Assembly: GCA_006384855.1 (NCBI GenBank)
Contig: VCJN01003488.1
Location: 1-64,000 of the forward strand
DNA: 64,000 bases
Reading direction: 5' to 3'
Source: Tetraselmis striata
Taxonomy: Eukaryota > Chlorophyta > Chlorodendrophyceae > Chlorodendrales > Chlorodendraceae
Notes under the pieces: model-generated
The model's input: the letters and a program-made list of their open reading frames with translations, nothing else
Databases searched by the model: none
Told to the model about the DNA's origin: nothing
Made by a program: the position numbers and the translations under genes
Shown: in pieces, positions 45,743 to 57,600 of the stretch
Layout: each line of letters opens with the position of its first letter
Position numbering within the stretch: the stretch's first letter is position 1

Positions 45743-47299
45743 TCCATCCGGAAAATAACACAGCTAGTGATCACGTGGTGGAAGGAGGCGGGGTTTGGAA
45801 ACGAAAGAGGATGGCCGGAAGCTTGAGCTATGATTACACTACATGGTTAGAGATGGCAGGCCCAAAGAACAACACGGTCTGAGACGCCTACCCGAGCAAC
45901 GGGTCGAAGCTTGCGCCTAGAGGACCAACAAACAGAGGCCGCCTGGAGGTCTAAGATGGAATGGGCGCGAAAGATGGAGACGAGCCGCGAAGACATCGTT
46001 AGCAAGATTGAGGGGCAGCCCCGGCGGACTACATGTCGGAGGAACGAAGACATGGGCAACACGCGAGGCATGCCGGCACCTGTAGCTTGGGAAGAAATAA
46101 CACTATGCTGTATTTCCCATCGCGGTTGGATATAGCATACCCTCGGAACAGCTCGTATGGGCGGCGGAGAGCAGCTAACTAGCACGTAACCATTTTCAAT
46201 TTGTGTTTATGCATCGTAATGCACACGGCAGTGAGCGTCGCCAGGTGCCGTCAGGTTATTCATAATCGCATCGCCAGAGGTCGACAGTGACGGAGTTGTG
46301 CTCTGTCGAGGCCGGAATGATCTAGCTCCCAATTACTGCCGGGGCTAGGCACGGGCTAGGCAAAGACCAGTGTCCAGCATCGGCGTTCCGCATTTCCGCA
46401 TCTTAGGTGGAGTCACATGGCCGTCATTGCGGTGGAAATGCCCACCGACCACATGCCCGACGCCATATCGACCTGGCCGAATAACATTATCCGTTCCCTG
46501 CAAGTGACAGAGAGTGCTCACCTAATTCCGAAGCCGAGAGGTGTTGGCCTAGTCCAAGTAAGGTGTCGGCTCCTTCTGCGAGCCCGACGCAGCCTCCGCC
46601 TCCCGTTCCATCACACGGGCGTTTGCATCGCAGAGGTGGCCAATGGTAGTAGCCGCATAAAGGCGCCCTCATTACGCCTCCCGCACCGCCGCGGCGTAGC
46701 GCGGGCTGACCCACGAGCATCGTTGAGAAAGTCAGCGATCATACTCCTGCTAGCGGGCGGAAGAAGGTGCCTTCTACGGTACCGATATACATGCCGGGGC
46801 CTGAGACGGCTAGCCTTCTTGCTGGCTGGCGGACTGGGTGGCAAAGGCTGGCAAAGACTTAGCAGGAACAAAGTTGTGTATGAATGAGCAATGGTCTAAG
46901 GGCTATGCCAGACCTACGGCTGCAGTTGGCGCAAGAGGTCAAGTGCTGGGGCAGCTTTGGCCGATGTCCCGGGGCAAACTTTACTTTTACTTGTCTTGTA
47001 CTTTGTAGTATATGAAATTTCAATCATTTCAATTCAAGACGGGTACCCTGTGTCTGTGCATGCGCGCACCGCCCGCCCGCCGCTCGGCTTGACGAATGAC
47101 GACGCGCAAATCGGCATTCGTACCGATGCCCCTGGGGTGGGGTGCGGGACATAGAGTTTGCTCTCCTGTAACCCCCGGCCAGCCACCCTCCGGACGCAGC
47201 CACCCGATTTCAGTCCACAAATCCCGGACCTGAACCATCAAAGCCGCGTCCAGTCCGGCAAGCAGCAGGCAGGACTTTTGTGGAGTCTGCGCGCGCGCG
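45743..47299. other. intergenic, no gene recognised
   Basis: Open frames at 45,911-46,135 and 46,417-46,887 have no recognised family and no supporting splice partners. The last 150 bases are the likely promoter and leader of the ARM/TPR gene. Confidence 0.35.
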
Positions 47300-50200
47300 A
47301 TGGCGGTTCCAGCGACGGCGGAGGGCGGTGCCGCGGCACCGACCAGCGGCGACGACAGGTTCGAGAACTTTCTCGCGAAGGCCACAACAGACCTACCACG
47401 TGCGCAAAGCCTTTCCCTGTCAAACCCCATTGCATGGCCTGCGGTGCGGTGGCACCGCCGACGCTACTTTCCTCCTGGCGGTGGGGCCACGACGCGGCCA
47501 CTGGCCCGCGGGGCCGTCGGCTGACATGCACCGCCACCCGCCGCACTTCGCAGCCGAGTTGCGCCCCAAGATAGTCAACGGCCTGCGCGCCAAGCACGCG
47601 TCCCCGCCCATCGAAGCGGCGGAGGCGGTGCTGCGGCGCGCCGTGGGCCCTGAGCGCCTCCGCCAGCTGCTGTACTACCCGGACGAGGAGGACATGCAGG
47701 TGCGGGAAGCGTCGCTCCGTCTGCATGCCGAGCATGTTCCGCGCGCCGTCGACATGCGCACAGCCGGGCAGCAAACACGAGGCGAATCAGCAGTGCGGAC
47801 TGGATGCGGACAAACGCCCCACATGTTATGCACATATCAAACCAACCTTGACACTCTTGGCTATCAATAAAAAGCTGTGTCAATAGCATCCAGCGCATCC
47901 AGCATCCGCTTTTCGTGGTCGAAAGCTTTGCAGCAGTGGCGGAAGCACCGTATAGCTGCCTTGCGCTTCCATCTGCACTGTCTGCCATCACCTTTCCCGC
48001 GGAGCTGAATGCCTTGCCCGGCCCACTGGCACACAGGTGTACCCACAGCTTATCTCACGTGCCCCGGAGGGCGCGCCTGAGGTCAGTTGCCGCCACTCCT
48101 GGGAGGGATTAAATGTAGTGGTGGTGGGGGGGGGGGGGGGATTAATTTGGGGTGGGGGGGGGGGGGGGGGGGGGGGTGGTTCGCTGCCTGATTGCTTCGC
48201 CGCCCATCTTGTCCCGGAGCGGTCCCACCCGCTGATGCTCCGCTTGCCGCAACAGGACCACCCACAAACCAAGATGCAGATGCACTGCCTGACAGCAATG
48301 TACCTTGTCCACAGCCGACGCTGGGAGACAGTAAAGGTATGCGTAGCGCCAGCACCCACTGCGCATCCACCTTGAGACCGCAGGTGCATGTGCGGGCGAC
48401 CGGGGCCCCTGCTGACGCTATGCTGCTGTGCGGTGTAGCCCTTCATCGAGGCCGGAGGGCTGCAGGTGCTGGTGGACAACCTGGTTCACCCAAACCTATA
48501 CCTGAGGTGCGCCCCCACCGGCTGACTGCGTTTCCCATGAGACTGTCTCCTCTGAAGCAGCAGGGATGGGGCTGGTGGCGTCAGTGATGCGTCGCATCGC
48601 CACTAAGGGTGCGGGGTGGCTCCAGGGCGTGACAAGCTGTGTACCGATGGGTGCATGGGCCCCCACACAGTGGTCACTCCGCAGTGTCAGTAGTCGTGGC
48701 AGCGCATGATGTCTCTCAGCAATGCGCATACAGAAGCCGCTTGGCAACGGGGGGAGGGGGTAGGGGGGGGAGGGGGTTAGCCTGTCAGGTTGCGCCAATG
48801 CCGAGTGGTTCAGCATTGATCAAGATGACAATGGCAGGGTGCCTGTCAGCATGCAGCTGCCACAGCATCGGAAGAGCCTCACGAGGGGTTATGCTGTCCG
48901 TGTAGGAGGAGCTTGTGAATGCTGACGGGTAGAGTCTTTGCCGGAGCTTTTGATATGCATGGCACCCCGCCATTTGTTTCTGCGCATTCTCATGTGAACC
49001 CTAATCCCCATCGCATGTCACCCCACGCAGGGGTCAGGCGTTCGAGGTGTTTGTCACGATCCAGCAGGAGGAGCTGTACCCCTGGCATGACCCGCCAGCG
49101 GTGCCTGGGGGGCGGGCCGTGTCCGAGGGACCAGACGCCCGCGTCTGGACGGCCATGTTCAGCCTCAGCCGCTCCCCGCTGGTGGCCAACCTGGTGGAGA
49201 ACTCATCCGATCCCTTTCCCGGCGCCGCCTTCCTGGCGCTGCGCACGCTCGCCTTCTTCTGCTCCTGGATTCGCCACCACTACTGCAAAGGTTCCCTCCC
49301 TTCCCCCCCTTCCCTCGCATGACAAGCTTACAGCACCGCAATCCCTATATCCATACTCCACTATACAATTCCTAGCCAACCTATTGGGACGGTAAATTGC
49401 AACAGCACCCGACATGGTGTCGCCCTTCAGCCGCTTGCACCGTCACACCTCTTCCTCTTTCTGCTGTCACTGTTGTGCGGCTCAGGGAGTTGCTGGGCTC
49501 GCGTCCTCTGCTGCCACGTCTATGGACAGCATCAGTTGCGTCCAGCAAGCTGATCTGCTATTCAATCCACTTTGTTGTCAGTTTACAGTCCCATTATCAC
49601 GTATATTCCCCGTTGTCCACCATTGCCGCACCCGTTTGCCATTGACGCCACTGGTATCCTCTATGCCCTTTGCCACAGATCGCATCCTCCGGCTCAGCCA
49701 GCAGCTGCTGGATCTACTGGACAAGTGGCGCGCCCGCGAGGGTGCCATCCCTGAGGAGCTAGACCTCGCATCCAAGCTGTACGAGGACTTTTCGCGCTTC
49801 CCGCCAGCCGATGCCGCGGCCGGCGGCGCCTTGCTTGGCAGCCCGGAGGAGACTACGCTGACGGAGGCGGTGGGCCGAGACAGTGGTCCTGGCAAGGGGG
49901 GAAGTGGCCCAGCGGCTGAGGGCACGGATGAGGAGCACCTTGAGGAAACCACCGACGCCGAAATCAAATCAGGATTTGACAAGTCATGGGTGAGTGCCGT
50001 GCTATGCAATCTCTGCCCTGTGCCATTCCGTCCCCCTCACGTCACTCCGCACACTCTGCGATCCGCTGAAGCCCCCCCCCCCCCCCCCCCCCCCCCGCGC
50101 GGGCGCAAACGCACTCGCTTCTACTCAGCAGCTGTCCAGAGACAACAAAATATGATCTCTAGGGCCGCCGCCTCAGCCTTAGCTCCAAATCGCTGCATGG

Positions 50201-52188
50201 GACTTGATAGCAATACAGGGGTACAGTGGCATATATGTACTTAGTGTTGCATAATGAATTCACTTTGATGTTTTGTTATGGCATAATAAGAGGGATGGAC
50301 ATCTTTCCATCTCGTCCTGGCTCACCAGTAGTACAGATTGTTGCCCATCGGGAGTGTGGGTGGGCCTAACAACACCGCTGCCGTGACCATTCTGGCAGGT
50401 CAATTCAGGCGACAAGGACGCGGCAGACGAGGCGGATGAAGCCAAAGTAGCCGGGAACGAGGCGTTCAAGGCGAAGCGGTGGTCGCAGGCAATTTACCAC
50501 TACAGCCGCGCCATAGACTTGCCGGTGCCGCACTACCGCCTGCTTGACGAGGGCCCAAGGTGCGGCTGTCCTCACTAAATAAGCGTTTCCAGAAAGCCGT
50601 TGGCACTTGCCGGGGGCTCTTGTCTAACAACCCGTGCCTGACACAACCACACTACCACACAACCACAAACGCCCCCCGAGCAGAATGAACAGAATAAATA
50701 GCGATGTCCGTACCCCCCCCCAACAAGAGTAAAAATTGCAAAACTGGTGAAATAATGAAGAAGTGACCGGTAACACCACATGCAATCCCCGACGCGAAGA
50801 TGCAAAACAATATATGTTTTCTTGTCCGTGGACCGATGTTAAGTCTACGGGACACGCTTTGAAGATCTTTATTTTTTGGGAAAGTGTAAGTGGATTGGCG
50901 AATGCGGTATGCACCGTCCATCTTACCTGTATGTACCTGTATGATTGGCCTTAACTTGAGTTTTACACGCTCTGTCGGTCATTTGCTACCCGTTCCCCAC
51001 CCCATTTGCTTATGTTCTGTCGTGATTGAGGAGATTCCCCGCGTACCATTCGCTGCTGTCTGCCCCCCCCCCCCCCCCCCCACCCTGTTGTTGTGTAGTA
51101 AGCATGTGCATCGCTGTTGCCCCACCAGGCGTTCAATCTACCACTCCAACCGCGCCGCTTCCTACCTGGCGAGGGCCAAGGCCGGTGGCGGCAGGGAGGG
51201 CGAGACAGACCAGAACGGCCACCTGGAGGTTCGCCCTCATGCCTCTGGTCCGTCATCCGGGGCTGCTACTTGCTTGAATGTGGCAAAGCCAGGCGGGTCT
51301 GACCCGTGTTGCGCGGGCAACAGGGCCGGGAGCTGAGCAACAGCCAGGAAGCGCGCGGTCTGAATCTGAAGGCGGCGCAGATGGACTGCAAGAGCGCCAT
51401 CGACCTTGATGCAGGTGGGGGGCGCTCCTGGGCATGCCCCACAGCCCCAAGCAGACCCATTCTGCGTGCGTGTATACAGAGTGTGCATAATGTGCGTGCG
51501 TGTAAACATTGCGTGATACTTCTCGGCCACAACGAGTGTTAATGCGTGCACACATGCGTTCTCCTTGCCGCTGTTTCACATTCAGTGTGCCAGCGCGCGC
51601 AATAATGTGTGCGTGTGTGCATGTGTGCGGGGGGGGGGGGGGGGGGGGGCTTGTTTGTGGGTGGGTGTACCAATAGTGCCCACCGCAGTTTTACGCGGCA
51701 CAGTACAGCTAATGATACCCGCAAAGAATACCCGCACAATGTAATTCGGCTCGCAGGTCCTGAAAACAAGAAAAGGGTTTTGTGCCATCAAATTGGAGAT
51801 CCCTTGCCATGTGTGTAGTTGTTTATTGTGAATGGCTTCTACATTACAGAGCAGATTTTGGGACGGCGGAAAAAGCGAAAAGCTATGGCAAACCCACAAC
51901 ATGCTCGCGGTATGAATGTCAGCAATAGCTAGAAGGATTATGTTCTGCACGCACAACAGCGCTGGCGGTCTGGCTGACTGTCGCAACGCCCCGGCCGCAG
52001 GCAATGTGAAGGCGCGGTACCGGCTGGCGCAGTGCCTGCAGCAGCTCGACGACCGCGAAGGAGCGCTGGGGGTGGTGCTGGACGCCCTGCCGCGGGCGCC
52101 CCCCGCCATGCGCGCGCAGCTGGACGAGCTGCGGCGGGCGCTGCTGCCGTGCACGGACGAGGAGGACGCGCTGGAGGAGCTCGACTGA
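47300..52188 (+). CDS. ARM-like/TPR protein with Hsp70/Hsp90 carboxylate clamp, about 11 exons
   Basis: Proposed exons are 47300-47399, 47546-47699, 48037-48081, 48255-48335, 48440-48507, about 49030-49290, 49679-49988, 50399-50561, about 51130-51228, about 51324-51414 and about 52002-52188. The junctions I checked keep phase. The N-terminal half is helical with an ARM-like repeat (PFIEAGGLQVLVDNL, then NLYLRGQAFEVFVTIQ). The C-terminus holds three TPRs: AGNEAFKAKRWSQAIYHYSR, SIYHSNRAASYL and NVKARYRLAQCLQQLDD. The residues expected for an EEVD carboxylate clamp (Lys, Asn, Asn, Lys, Arg) are present, so a co-chaperone role with Hsp70 or Hsp90 is likely. TPR-ARM proteins such as TTC12 and UNC45 usually have TPRs first; here the order is reversed. 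No specific orthologue is claimed. Introns contain poly-G and poly-C tracts. The first two exons are the least certain. Confidence 0.72.
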
Positions 52189-52615
52189 GACGGGCGGGCC
52201 CGCCGCGCAGTGCCAAGCCGCCGATGCTGCTTGCGCTGTTTGGAAGTACACCGGGTAAGGGTCGGGTAACAGCGAGTTGGACTACCGAGGCGCTAATGAG
52301 CTGACTTTGTTCATACCATTAGCCTTCAGAGGACTACATGCTATGGGCAATGCCGACCTTAGAAGGAGCGGCCAACCCTATATATGCAGGTTCACGTACT
52401 CGCGCCGCAAGACAGCTGGCCTGGTTCGCCCGGGAATAAAGTTGTAAGAAATATCAAATTTGACATTTGTTCATATCATACTAGAGCTGTCGACTAGCGG
52501 AGGCAAAGCAGGCGGGTTGGTGCCACCGCCGGGTCCAGTATGCTGGTCTGCACAGCCGCGGCACTTGAGGAAATAATGAGGATTGCAATCCTCACTTATT
52601 GGGATCACTTAAAGC
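52189..52615. other. 3' flank of the ARM/TPR gene
   Basis: No gene. A TGTAA element at 52443-52447 lies about 255 bases after the stop. Confidence 0.35.
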
Positions 52616-53374
52616 ATTGCACTTGTACGCAATCCTTTCATGCTGAAGGGGTGGCCGTTTCTTTTGATTGCACTGGTAGAACTGTTGTCAGCAATGGCAT
52701 ACTTTGGCGCAACACTACCATTGCCCAAGACGGGAGAGAAGGAGGAGAGCACTTTGCTGATGGTGTAGCCACCATTCCATTCCACGTGAACGTGCGCGCT
52801 TCTGTTGGTGGGTAGGCATGCGTATATATCGACTTGAGACCACCATGGCACCGGTGTATATTGCTCGGTGGCCATGGGGTATTGAATTTCACTGTACGCA
52901 ATCCTTTCATGCTGAAGGGGTGGCCGTTTCTTTTGATTGCACTGGTAGAACTGTTGTCAGCAATGGCATACTTTGGCGCAACACTACCATTGCCCAAGAC
53001 GGGAGAGAAGGAGGAGAGCACTTTGCTGATGGTGTAGCCACCATTCCATTCCACGTGAACGTGCTCGCTTCTGTCGGTGGGTAGGCATGCGTATATATCG
53101 ACTTGAGACCACCATGGCACCGGTGTATATTGCTCGGTGGCCATGGGGTATTGAATTGCACTTGTACGCAATCCTTTCATGCTGAAGGGGTGGCCGTTTC
53201 TTTTGATTGCACTGGTAGAACTGTTGTCAGCAATGGCATACTTTGGCGCCGCACTACCATTGCCCAAGACGGGAGAGAAGGAGAGCACTTTGCTGATGGT
53301 GTAGCCACCACCCATTCCACGTGAACGTGCGCGCTTCTGTCGGTGGGTAGGCATGCGTATATATCGACTTGAGA
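52616..53374. repeat. tandem repeat, about 2.8 copies of a 269-270 bp unit
   Basis: The GCAATCCTTTCATGCTGAAG block recurs at 52629, 52898 and 53168 (periods 269 and 270). Copies are almost identical except small indels, and the third ends within CGACTTGAGAC. Each unit carries GCGTATATATCGACTTGAGA. The units are open on several frames on both strands, but the period is not a multiple of three across all copies, so a conserved protein repeat is unlikely. Confidence 0.93.
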
Positions 53375-54642
53375 CGCGTGAGTTTGAGCCCTGACAGTGC
53401 ACGCTCCCGTCGCGGTGCATGGCGTTCTCATGAGCGTGTGCCATTAATGCGGATGTTGTGATTTGCCCAATCGTCAAACCGCTTTCCAAGGGGCACGATG
53501 AGCGGCATTGGCTATTGCGCCCCGCCACATATTGAGTGCTTTTTTATTGTGCAGGTGCATGCTTGCACCGCCCACACCGCAGGATGCTGAGTAACATGGG
53601 TTTGCCCTTGCACCAATACCTCCGAAACCATTGCGCGAGTCTAGACACATGTATGAAACATGTCGCCCAAGGCGCAAACCAAAATGGCGACCAAGTGTAC
53701 ATGGCATGTTGTTGGTTTTGATACCAGAAAATGGGGCAGTGACGTTGACAGCTAATGACAGTTTGCCATTGTTATCAAAATGTATATGTCTGAGACTAGT
53801 AATTAAAAGCGCTCTTGGGCTGCAGCCAGGCACCCCCATTGGCGTCGGGTGATGCCCTTTCAGAACCCCCAGGCCTTCGGGCTGGGCGTGTTTAACCATA
53901 CCATACCATAAAAAGCGCTGCGTGCAGGATTTCACGTGCTAGTCTCAGATTTTCATCCTGATGAATACACAACGGCGAGTTGTCATCAGTGAAATTTCTG
54001 CTTACTTTCGACAAGGCGACCTGCCAGATTGCGCATTAATTCGTATGCCGCCCGCTAGCTGACCAAATACCGCACACCACGTGCCGAGCAGCGAGGTAGG
54101 AGCTGCTCACTCGTGTAATTCTGCCTTGACCTTGCGGTGAAGAACAACTTCCTTTTGATCAAAATATTGGCGTGGCAGGTGCTCCAACCGACTACTAGAG
54201 ACCTGTCATACAGTCTATGTTACATGGATGTCGCCATATAACATGGGCTATGTGCTCGCCACATACACGTTGCATAGCCCCCGCACAATTACACATTTTA
54301 TCTCGAGTTTGCACTCGATGGCTGCAACGGCATAAATCATGCGCGGGTTTTCCGACTCAGTAAGCGAACCAATCAAATTTACACCCATAAAAATTATGCA
54401 AAGACGTTTTGCGGAGAAATGTACATCGACACGCCCTCAGGTTGCATCGCACTACTGCCTGTCTGTCTGTAGAACAATGCAGACGCACTGTACGCAGACG
54501 AGGGAGCAGCGCGGCTCAGTTGACGTCAACTTCTCACTGATGACCCTTGTAAAGCTCCGCGATGACATCCACTTGGGAGCCAATCATGCGGGAGAGCGAG
54601 GTGAGTAGTTATTGCTGCCGATTATAAGATTATATGCTGCCG
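53375..54642. other. intergenic, no gene recognised
   Basis: A minus-strand open frame at 53,474-53,935 has no convincing family match. The rest is unassigned. The region lies 3' of the PhyH-TPR-JmjC gene. Confidence 0.4.
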
Positions 54643-57600
54643 TCACCGTGGGCGGAGGTGCCCCTGGCCGCTATGGAACACCTCGTACGGCACCGCCATA
54701 TGCTCCGCCGGCAGCGGCTCGCGGATGTCGGGCTCCTCGAACTCGTAGCTCTCCAGCACTTCGGACAGCTGCCGCATCGCCGGGTTGCGCAGGCTGCTGA
54801 AGCGCAGCTCCCGGAGCACGCCGGGCAGGTTGGAGTCGTCGATGAAGTTGCCAGACACCGCCACGGTGTCCGTCAGATTCTCCACGTAATGCGGCGTGCC
54901 TGGTGGGGGCCGGGGCAGGGAGAGGAAGGGGGGGGGGGGGGGGGGCGAGCCTCAGAAAGCAGGATAAACAGAATGTAATGGGTTCACAAACATACCCAAA
55001 GTAATTAATTGAATTCGCGGGTCAAAAATATTTAGTGAATGGGAGCACACCGTTCAGCTGGAGCTTGCATGGTATATTCTGACATATTTCCAAATAATCA
55101 TAGTCATCCTCTCTTCTTGCCCCGGGGGGGGGGGGGGGGGGGGGGGGGCAATGTAGATAGACAGATATATAGATATGCACATATAGTTTAACCCTAAGCG
55201 TATAAATCAAATACATACAAATATATGTATCATGTATCTATGTATTTATGTATGTATCACATATATGTGTCATATATGTGTCATACGTATCATATATGTG
55301 TATCACATACATACAGGCATAGATATTTTAATCATACATCATTGTATTTATGTATTTTAATCATATTTATGTATGTATCACATATATGTGTCATATATGT
55401 GTCATATGTATCATATATGTATATGCACATGCGATTACGGTGCCGAGCAGGAGGGCTGTGTGGGCTTTTACCCGCAGGGACAAACAGCACTTCCCCTGCC
55501 CTCAGAATGCACTCGCGCCTGCGGGCAGACCCCGCTAGCGGCTTGCTCTCGTCGCGCAGCATGTTGTCGAGCGGCTGGAAGGATGGGTCCAGCTGGCCGC
55601 GCACCCACGTGGGGTACAGTAGCGGGATGTCATCGGGGTGGAAGAACACCCAGCGCTTGGCGCCGTGCATCATGATCATCCAGAAGTTGGTGTGCAGCTG
55701 GTCCACGTGCAGTGCGCTTCGGGAGCCCTCCGGCCCGATGAAGAGCGTCGGCCATGAGTCGCGGTTGGGCGTGTCGGGCGGCGTGCGCTGCGCGGCGGCA
55801 TCGGGGATCCACAGAGTCAGCAGCTGAAAGAGGCACTCTAGCGAGCTAATGCCAGCAGCCGGTAGCAGTAGGTGTTGCATGGTTGCAGCGGCCGACGGAT
55901 AGGTCTGAGGTAGATTGAGGGCTTTACACGGCGCATCCTGCTATACGATCTTCATAATAGTTTCCTCCCTCGTCGCGTTTCATAGCAAAATTGCATTATG
56001 TGTTGCTCAACGTAACCATGCTTTGGGTCTGCCATATGTTGTTGTTCTTGACCGCCGCGCAAAAAGAGAAAACCACATAGTCCGGAAAATAGCACGGAAT
56101 CTATCACTCCATGGTGCAGTATAATTCACTGCTTTCGTCGGCGCATACACCCCCTTCATGTTACGGGATGTGTATCGTGGTTTTGCTTGTGATTAAGTGG
56201 CTCCTACATGTGCTGAATAAACAGGAATCATTACAGCTCAATTGTGCTTGCACTGGCATCCATTCGCACCGGGAGACAAGGAGGTGGGCGCCTGACAATG
56301 GCAGCGCTATACCTGGAGGTAGTCATGCGCAAAGTACTTGGGAATAGACATGTAGCTGAGCATCTCGCGCAGGTGGATGGGCAGAGACACGTCGAACAGG
56401 TAGAGCTGCCGCTTGTCCACGCCGCCATCGCCGCCGCCCCGCAGCAGCGCCACAAACTCCGCGATGGTCATCAGGCCGTGCGACTCGAGCGACGCCCAGC
56501 TGAGCGAGTCCGCCACGCAGCGCGAGCAGTGCACCAGTTTGCCCCCAAAGGTGGCCGTCAGCCAGTCCAGCGTCCACGGCTCCTCGCACAGCACGTCGCC
56601 CATACCTGCACACACAGGCGGCCGGGAGGTTGTGAGAGGCATCGGCATCTAACCATCATGTGACGAGGCGATCCCTTCCCTAATATGAAAGGCAATGACA
56701 TGGATGCATTTGACCCAAACAATCGCCATCGGCTCTATACAAGTACATTATCCACGAATGCCCTCCCGAGTATCACACTATGGTTGGCGTGCGCTTATTT
56801 CACAGCATGGTCGCCATTGAACTGTAGGCAATTACCAGTAGCTCTACAATACTGGCAGATTGCGCCATTAACAGTGCCGATGCTGTACAGTAAACACATC
56901 CCAATACCAGGTGGATGCGGAGCCCCGAAGTCTTGTTATCGCCCTAGTGTGAACACATGAGAGACAGCGGGGACTCAGAGCCATTTGCCGTCCTGACGGC
57001 GCCATCCAATCCTCTACCCAAGACAGCTTTGGGCATGGTTCTCAAACAACCATGGAACGCTGAGTGGCGCAGGGCTATCTCACAATGACATGGGCGACAT
57101 CAACCTGCCTGTTGCAGCCGATGGCATTGGCGTGGCAGCAGCAACGATTGTTGGCATGGTGTCACGAGTAATGTGAACTGGGCATGTGACAGTCATGGTC
57201 GGATGACAAATTGTCAGGACAACCAGTCTCATCCCTGTGCTGGTCAGCGGTCAGATAACATGATTTTTATAGCGACATGTGTCATGCCACTTTTGTCGTT
57301 CAACTCGTAATCATACATAATCATGTACTCTTATTAATGACACTGTTGCCTATTCAAACAGATATAACAAGGCAAGTGCCATCGCCCCTCCCCCCCCCCC
57401 CCCCCCTCCTCTGACATGGCCCTCGCGCGTACCTGTGATGATGACAGGCTGGCCAGCGCGGGCGTAGCGCTCCCGGAACTCAGCCACTGAGAGCTCCGCC
57501 ACGTCGCGCCGTTCCAGGTCCTGCACGGCCGCGGGGACCGTGGGGCCGGTGCCGAGGGTTACGGCGCGCTCCTCGCGCGCCTGCTGCGCTGCCAACTCGC

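Noticed and set aside
46417-46887. 156-codon open frame rich in Arg/Leu
   Set aside because: No family similarity, and the opposite strand is also open; likely composition-driven.
52638-53528. 296-codon minus-strand open frame through the tandem repeat
   Set aside because: The repeat periods of 269 and 270 put the units in different frames, so the long frame is a by-product of a repeat with few stops, not a conserved protein.
53474-53935. minus-strand open frame with a short beta-repeat-like sequence (GKLSLAVNVTAPFSG)
   Set aside because: It faintly recalls fibre-shaft repeats, but there is a single short stretch, no supporting domain and no neighbouring viral gene.
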